A stretch of DNA of 8,455 bases from Bacteroidota bacterium (GTDB lineage Bacteria > Bacteroidota > Bacteroidia > Chitinophagales > Chitinophagaceae), in the NCBI GenBank assembly GCA_026391115.1, contig JAPLER010000085.1, positions 1 to 8,455 on the forward strand. Direction: 5' to 3'. Position 1 is the first letter of the stretch; each line of letters opens with the position of its first letter. The translations under genes were made by a program, and so were the position numbers. Shown here piece after piece: positions 4,859-8,455 of this stretch. The notes below the pieces were generated by a model, which worked only from the letters and a program-made list of their open reading frames with translations, had not been told where the DNA came from and searched no databases.

Positions 4859-7009
4859 ATGGCGGACTTAAAATTTCAAAGAAACTTTGGTATTGCTGCA
4901 CACATTGATGCTGGTAAAACCACAACTACTGAGCGTATTTTACGCTACACAGGTATGATTCATAAAATTGGTGAAGTGCACGACGGTGCTGCTACAACCG
5001 ATTGGATGGAGCAAGAAAAAGAAAGAGGTATTACTATTACATCTGCTGCTGTTAGCTGTCAATGGAAGTTTCCAACAGTTAAGGGTGTTGCTGATGCAAA
5101 TACTAAAAGCTATTACTTCAATATTATTGATACTCCAGGTCACGTAGACTTTACTGTAGAAGTTGAACGCTCTATGCGTGTTTTGGATGGTTTGATTGCT
5201 TTATTTAGTGCAGTTGATGGTGTTGAGCCTCAATCTGAAACTGTATGGCGTCAGGCAAATCGTTATAAAGTACCAAGAATTGGATTTGTAAATAAAATGG
5301 ATAGAAGTGGTGCTGATTTCTTGATGGTGGTTAACCAAGTTAAAGAAATGTTAGGTGCTAATGCTGTGCCTTTGCAATTACCAATTGGTGCTGAGGATAA
5401 TTTTACTGGAGTTGTTGACCTTATTAAAATGAAAGGAATTATCTGGCATATGGAAACAGAAGGAATGACTTTTGATGAAATTGATGTTCCTGCTGATATG
5501 GTTGAAGAAGCAAACGAATGGAGAGCTAAATTGGTTGAAAGTGTTGCTGAATATGATGACAACTTAATGGAAAAATTCTTTGATGATCCTAATAGTATTA
5601 CTGAAGAAGAAATGCATGAAGCTATTCGTAAAGCTTGTATTGATTTAAGCATTGTCCCAATGATGTGTGGTTCATCTTTCAAAAACAAAGGTGTTCAAAC
5701 TGCATTAGATGCTGTTTGTCGTTACTTGCCTTCACCTGTTGATATTGAAGATACAGTAGGTACAAATCCAGATACTGGCGAACAAATTACTCGTAAAGCA
5801 GATGCTAAAGAACCTTTTGCTGCATTGGCTTTCAAAATTATGACAGATCCTTTTGTTGGTCGTTTGGCATTCTTTAGATGCTACTCTGGACACTTAGATG
5901 CTGGTTCTTATGTATTGAATGTACGAAGTGGTAAAAAAGAGCGTATCAGTCGTATTATGAAAATGTTTGCTAATAAGCAAAACCCTGTTGATTTCATTGA
6001 AGCAGGAGATATTGCAGCAGCAGTTGGATTTAAAGAGATTAAAACTGGTGATACTTTGTGCGATGAAAAACATCCTATCACTTTAGAAAATATGTTTATT
6101 CCAGAACCAGTTATCGCTATCGCAGTTGAGCCTAAAACTCAAGCTGACGTTGATAAAATGGGTATGGCAATTGCTAAGTTGGTTGAAGAAGATCCTACAT
6201 TACGTGTAAACACTGATGAAGATACTGGTCAAACAATTTTACGTGGAATGGGTGAACTTCACTTAGAAATTATCATTGACCGTATGCGTCGTGAGTTTAA
6301 AGTAGAAGTAAATCAAGGTGCTCCTCAGGTTGCTTATAAAGAGTGTTTTGGAATAATGGTTACACACCGTGAAGTATTGAAAAAACAATCTGGTGGTCGT
6401 GGTAAATTTGCTGATATTCAATTTGATTTAGGACCAGCAGATGAAGAGTGGTTAAAAGAAAATGAAGGCAAACACTTCCAATTTGTAAACGATTTGTTTG
6501 GTGGATCAATCCCTAAAGAATTTGTTCCTGCAATATTGAAAGGTTTCGAAACTTCAATGACAACAGGTGTTTTAGCTGGTTATCCAGTTAGAGATATGAA
6601 AGTTAGAGTATTTGATGGTAGCTACCATGATGTGGATTCTGATGCAATGAGTTTTGAACTTTGTGCAAAATCAGCATTCAGAGTTGCTGGACGTAAAGCA
6701 AAGCCAACTTTACTTGAGCCAATAATGAAGGTTGAGGTATTAACACCAGACCAATATATGGGTGATGTTACTGGTGACTTGAATAGAAGACGTGGTATGC
6801 TAGAAGGTATGGATAGCCGTGCTAATTTACAAGTTATCAAAGCTAAAGTGCCATTGAGTGAAATGTTTGGATATGTAACACAATTACGTTCATTGTCTTC
6901 TGGTCGTGCAACTTCTACAATGGAATTTTCTCATTACAACCCTGCACCAAACAATATTGCAGAAGAAGTAATGGCTAAAAACAAAGGAAAAATTAAAGAA
7001 GAAGATTAG
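4859..7009 (+). CDS. fusA: Translation elongation factor G
   Basis: A 716-residue GTPase that moves tRNAs and mRNA through the ribosome after each peptide bond and, with ribosome recycling factor, splits post-termination ribosomes. The GTP-binding motifs are all intact: G1 AHIDAGKTT (14-22), G2 RGITI (56-60), G3 DTPGHVDF (91-98, with His95 needed for hydrolysis), G4 NKMD (145-148) and G5 CGSSFKNKG (270-278). Domain II follows at about 315-420, domain III at about 421-495, domain IV with the tip SYHDVDSD (588-595) contacting the decoding site, and domain V at about 615-700. Length and features are those of the canonical, fusidic-acid-target EF-G rather than a mitochondrial-like or TetM-type paralogue. 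Codons CGT, GGT and GCT are clearly preferred relative to flanking genes, as expected for high expression. It has its own promoter and terminator, so it appears monocistronic; ribosomal protein genes that normally accompany it are absent on both sides. Confidence 0.98.
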   Translation: MADLKFQRNFGIAAHIDAGKTTTTERILRYTGMIHKIGEVHDGAATTDWMEQEKERGITITSAAVSCQWKFPTVKGVADANTKSYYFNIIDTPGHVDFTVEVERSMRVLDGLIALFSAVDGVEPQSETVWRQANRYKVPRIGFVNKMDRSGADFLMVVNQVKEMLGANAVPLQLPIGAEDNFTGVVDLIKMKGIIWHMETEGMTFDEIDVPADMVEEANEWRAKLVESVAEYDDNLMEKFFDDPNSITEEEMHEAIRKACIDLSIVPMMCGSSFKNKGVQTALDAVCRYLPSPVDIEDTVGTNPDTGEQITRKADAKEPFAALAFKIMTDPFVGRLAFFRCYSGHLDAGSYVLNVRSGKKERISRIMKMFANKQNPVDFIEAGDIAAAVGFKEIKTGDTLCDEKHPITLENMFIPEPVIAIAVEPKTQADVDKMGMAIAKLVEEDPTLRVNTDEDTGQTILRGMGELHLEIIIDRMRREFKVEVNQGAPQVAYKECFGIMVTHREVLKKQSGGRGKFADIQFDLGPADEEWLKENEGKHFQFVNDLFGGSIPKEFVPAILKGFETSMTTGVLAGYPVRDMKVRVFDGSYHDVDSDAMSFELCAKSAFRVAGRKAKPTLLEPIMKVEVLTPDQYMGDVTGDLNRRRGMLEGMDSRANLQVIKAKVPLSEMFGYVTQLRSLSSGRATSTMEFSHYNPAPNNIAEEVMAKNKGKIKEED

Positions 7010-7030
7010 TATTTCTTTTAAAATAATAAT

Positions 7031-7060
7031 AAAGACCTCACTATTGTGGGGTCTTTTTAT
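7031..7060 (+). terminator. Rho-independent terminator of fusA
   Basis: AAAGACCTCAC (7031-7041) pairs with GTGGGGTCTTT (7046-7056) over 11 bp with one G-U pair and a TATT loop, running into a T tract to 7058. It begins 22 bp after the fusA stop and separates fusA from guaD. Confidence 0.92.
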
Positions 7061-7165
7061 TGAAATAAAGAAATACATTTACAAATTATCAAACATAAAT
7101 CTAAATAATACGCTAATTTTTTATTTGCAAAAGATAGTATAGTATTGTTTTTTTTAAATTAAAAT

Positions 7166-7639
7166 ATGAGTAGAGAATTATATTTTATGCAAGAAGCCAT
7201 AAAAATTGGCATTGAAGGAATGAACAACAATGCTGGTGGTCCATTTGGTTGTGTTATTGTACAAGGCGATACTATTGTGGGCAAAGGCTGCAACAAGGTA
7301 ATTAGTACAAACGACCCAACTGCACATGCCGAAGTTTCGGCAATACGCGATGCTTGTAAAAATTTAAATACATTTCAACTGAACGATTGTGAGGTGTATA
7401 CTTCTTGCGAACCATGTCCTATGTGTTTAGGTGCAATTTATTGGGCAAGGCCCAAAAAGATTTATTATGCCAATAATAGGCAAGATGCTGCTAATATTGG
7501 ATTTGATGATAGTTTAATTTACGACGAAATTAACACATCTTTAGAGAACAGAAAAATCCCAATAAGTTGTATTGGAAGAGAAGATGCATTAAAAATGTTT
7601 GACGAATGGAGCAAAAAACAAGATAAAACTGAATATTAA
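7166..7639 (+). CDS. guaD: Guanine deaminase, cytidine-deaminase-like fold
   Basis: A 157-residue zinc hydrolase that converts guanine to xanthine and ammonia in the cytosol, in purine salvage or catabolism. It has the CDA-fold active site: HAE at 54-56 (zinc ligand His54, proton-shuttle Glu56) and PCPMC at 83-87 (zinc ligands Cys84 and Cys87). It is close to Bacillus subtilis GuaD along its whole length, including GGPFG (24-28), TNDPTAHAE (48-56), YTSCEPCPMCLGAIYWARP (78-96) and FDDSLIY (113-119). The Asp115 and C-terminal Tyr157 positions correspond to the residues that recognise guanine in that enzyme, the Tyr coming from the partner subunit, which favours guanine deaminase over tRNA adenosine deaminase (TadA) or cytosine deaminase. 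It follows the fusA terminator, so it needs its own promoter; I see only partial matches (TAGTATTG at 7140-7147, 7 of 8). Confidence 0.93.
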   Translation: MSRELYFMQEAIKIGIEGMNNNAGGPFGCVIVQGDTIVGKGCNKVISTNDPTAHAEVSAIRDACKNLNTFQLNDCEVYTSCEPCPMCLGAIYWARPKKIYYANNRQDAANIGFDDSLIYDEINTSLENRKIPISCIGREDALKMFDEWSKKQDKTEY

Positions 7640-7655
7640 AATAACTTAAATTCAA

Positions 7656-7674
7656 TACAAAAACTATTTTTGTA
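7656..7674 (+). promoter_or_regulatory. Perfect palindrome overlapping a -7 promoter box downstream of guaD
   Basis: TACAAAAA (7656-7663) and TTTTTGTA (7667-7674) are exact reverse complements around CTA. The right half contains TATTTTTG (7665-7672), a full TAnnTTTG match 9 bp before the next ATG. No TTG box lies at the right distance. It could be a promoter with an overlapping operator, or a weak AT-only hairpin ending guaD. Confidence 0.35.
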
Positions 7675-7681
7675 AAATATT

Positions 7682-7900
7682 ATGAAAGAGAAAATTATAT
7701 TTTTATTTCTTGCTTTATTTAGCACAATAGCAATTTTGGGCTTTATTTTTAAATTAATATTTTGGCTTGGCTCAAGATCGGCTAAAAAAGTTGGTTTAAT
7801 AAAAAGCTACTTTGTTTTTTTCTCAATACATGATATACATAATGCAACATCTAAGTCCTCTAAGAACTTTAGAAAATATAGTAATATTATTAATAAATAA
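7682..7900 (+). CDS. Putative small one-helix membrane protein, unknown function
   Basis: A 72-residue open frame that I do not recognise. A short basic start (MKEK) leads into one long hydrophobic segment (about 5-29, IIFLFLALFSTIAILGFIFKLIFWL), then a basic stretch (SRSAKKVGLIK, 31-41) and a Ser/Lys/Asn-rich tail without motifs. The charge pattern would suit either a signal anchor or a small single-pass protein with a cytoplasmic tail. It lies 42 bp after guaD and ends 8 bp before the DUF4199 start codon, so it may be cotranslated with that gene. It fits neatly between two real genes on the same strand, which argues for a true gene, but the composition is low-complexity and no homologue comes to mind. 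Confidence 0.5.
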   Translation: MKEKIIFLFLALFSTIAILGFIFKLIFWLGSRSAKKVGLIKSYFVFFSIHDIHNATSKSSKNFRKYSNIINK

Positions 7901-7908
7901 CAAATACA

Positions 7909-8418
7909 TTGGAAAAAAAAATAACATCACATATACAAAAAGGTTGCATTGTTGCCATAACTTATATTTTATTTAATACAGTTATAACTTTTGCCAAATT
8001 AACCAATGCACAATGGACCGATTTTGTAGCTTGGTTTATTATTATTGTGGGTACACTGCTTTCTGTTCATCTTTTTGGAAAACAACATCAAAACAATCAA
8101 CACTTTGGTAGCTTATTTTCTCACGGATTTAAAACAGCTGCTGTAGCTACTTGCTTCATTTTTATTTATATACTGATAAAAGTTTATCTTTTCGATAAAC
8201 AATGCATATTTGATTTTGCGGTATCTATGGCAAAATCACAAGATGCAAAAGTGAATGAAAAAATATTTCTGACAAACCTGCAAAGCAAACCAGAGAATAT
8301 TAGACGATTTTCTCTACTATACATCTCAATGAAAATTATGTCTATATTATTTTTAGGTATGATTGGTTCATTGGTAGGTGCAGTGGCAACCCCAAAACAA
8401 AATCTTCAAACAAAATAA
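7909..8418 (+). CDS. DUF4199 family integral membrane protein
   Basis: A 169-residue protein with four hydrophobic segments at about 11-29, 36-56, 76-95 and 135-161. The opening MEKKITSHIQKG, the HFGSLFSHGFKTAAVAT block (65-81) and the closing GMIGSLVGAV (150-159) before a short polar tail are typical of the DUF4199 family, which is widespread in Bacteroidota and has no known function. The start is a TTG at 7909; no ATG is available upstream in frame, and the family's usual N-terminus begins exactly here. The TTG is followed by GG and nine A, a possible slippage tract. The stop is 2 bp before the next gene, a glycosyltransferase, so the two are probably translationally coupled and the protein may serve an envelope glycosylation step at the membrane; that role is inference from position. 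Confidence 0.88.
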   Translation: MEKKITSHIQKGCIVAITYILFNTVITFAKLTNAQWTDFVAWFIIIVGTLLSVHLFGKQHQNNQHFGSLFSHGFKTAAVATCFIFIYILIKVYLFDKQCIFDFAVSMAKSQDAKVNEKIFLTNLQSKPENIRRFSLLYISMKIMSILFLGMIGSLVGAVATPKQNLQTK

Positions 8419-8420
8419 AT

Positions 8421-8455
8421 ATGGACATTTCTATTGTAATACCACTTTTTAATGA
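8421..8455 (+). CDS. N-terminus of a family 2 glycosyltransferase (partial)
   Basis: The frame opens with ATG 2 bp after the DUF4199 stop and gives 11 complete residues, MDISIVIPLFN, with a twelfth codon beginning GA (Glu or Asp) before the window ends. The pattern SIVIPLFNE is the first beta strand and nucleotide-sugar contact of GT-A fold family 2 glycosyltransferases, including dolichol-phosphate-mannose synthase-like enzymes. In Bacteroidota a GT2 gene of this kind commonly follows a DUF4199 gene, which supports the call. Substrate and membrane anchoring cannot be judged from this fragment. Confidence 0.8.
   Translation, partial: MDISIVIPLFN

Noticed and set aside
5263..5688. 141-codon open frame antisense to fusA
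   Set aside because: Its translation is Ser/Ile-rich without domains, and it lies opposite a highly conserved, codon-biased gene; it is a shadow frame.

Overview
The window is AT-rich chromosomal DNA from a member of the Bacteroidota, most likely of the Chitinophagales/Sphingobacteriales side. The grounds are: promoters of the TAnnTTTG type with no obvious Shine-Dalgarno sequences; a single-chain E1 alpha/beta 2-oxo acid dehydrogenase; a DUF4199 membrane protein placed directly before a family 2 glycosyltransferase; and a parA-parB pair followed by a short-spaced gene that starts with a signal peptide. The genus call is inference; no rRNA or other strong taxonomic marker is present.

Layout. 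On the minus strand, reading leftward from 1982, are parA (Soj-type ATPase), parB (CTP-binding centromere protein) and the first 25 codons of an exported protein cut by the left edge. On the plus strand, starting from a 342-bp divergent intergenic region, come a fused E1 alpha/beta 2-oxo acid dehydrogenase, a small two-helix membrane protein of unknown function, elongation factor G (fusA) with its own promoter, a long leader and a clear rho-independent terminator, then a guanine deaminase (guaD), a 72-residue putative one-helix membrane protein, a DUF4199 four-helix membrane protein, and the first 11 codons of a family 2 glycosyltransferase cut by the right edge.

How the genes relate. ParA and ParB form the chromosome segregation system. 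E1 feeds branched-chain or pyruvate-type 2-oxo acids into acyl-CoA synthesis, but its E2 and E3 partners are not in the window. EF-G drives ribosomal translocation and here stands apart from the usual rpsL-rpsG-fusA-rpsJ cluster. GuaD deaminates guanine to xanthine. DUF4199 and the glycosyltransferase are 2 bp apart and are probably translated together for envelope glycan or lipid modification.

The content is mainly housekeeping. I found no mobile element, CRISPR array, tRNA, rRNA or convincing new multi-gene system. The points most worth a second look are the heptamer repeat that forms the linker of the E1 fusion, the alternative hairpins in the fusA leader, the solitary position of fusA, the palindrome next to the parA promoter, and the two small membrane proteins without a recognised family.
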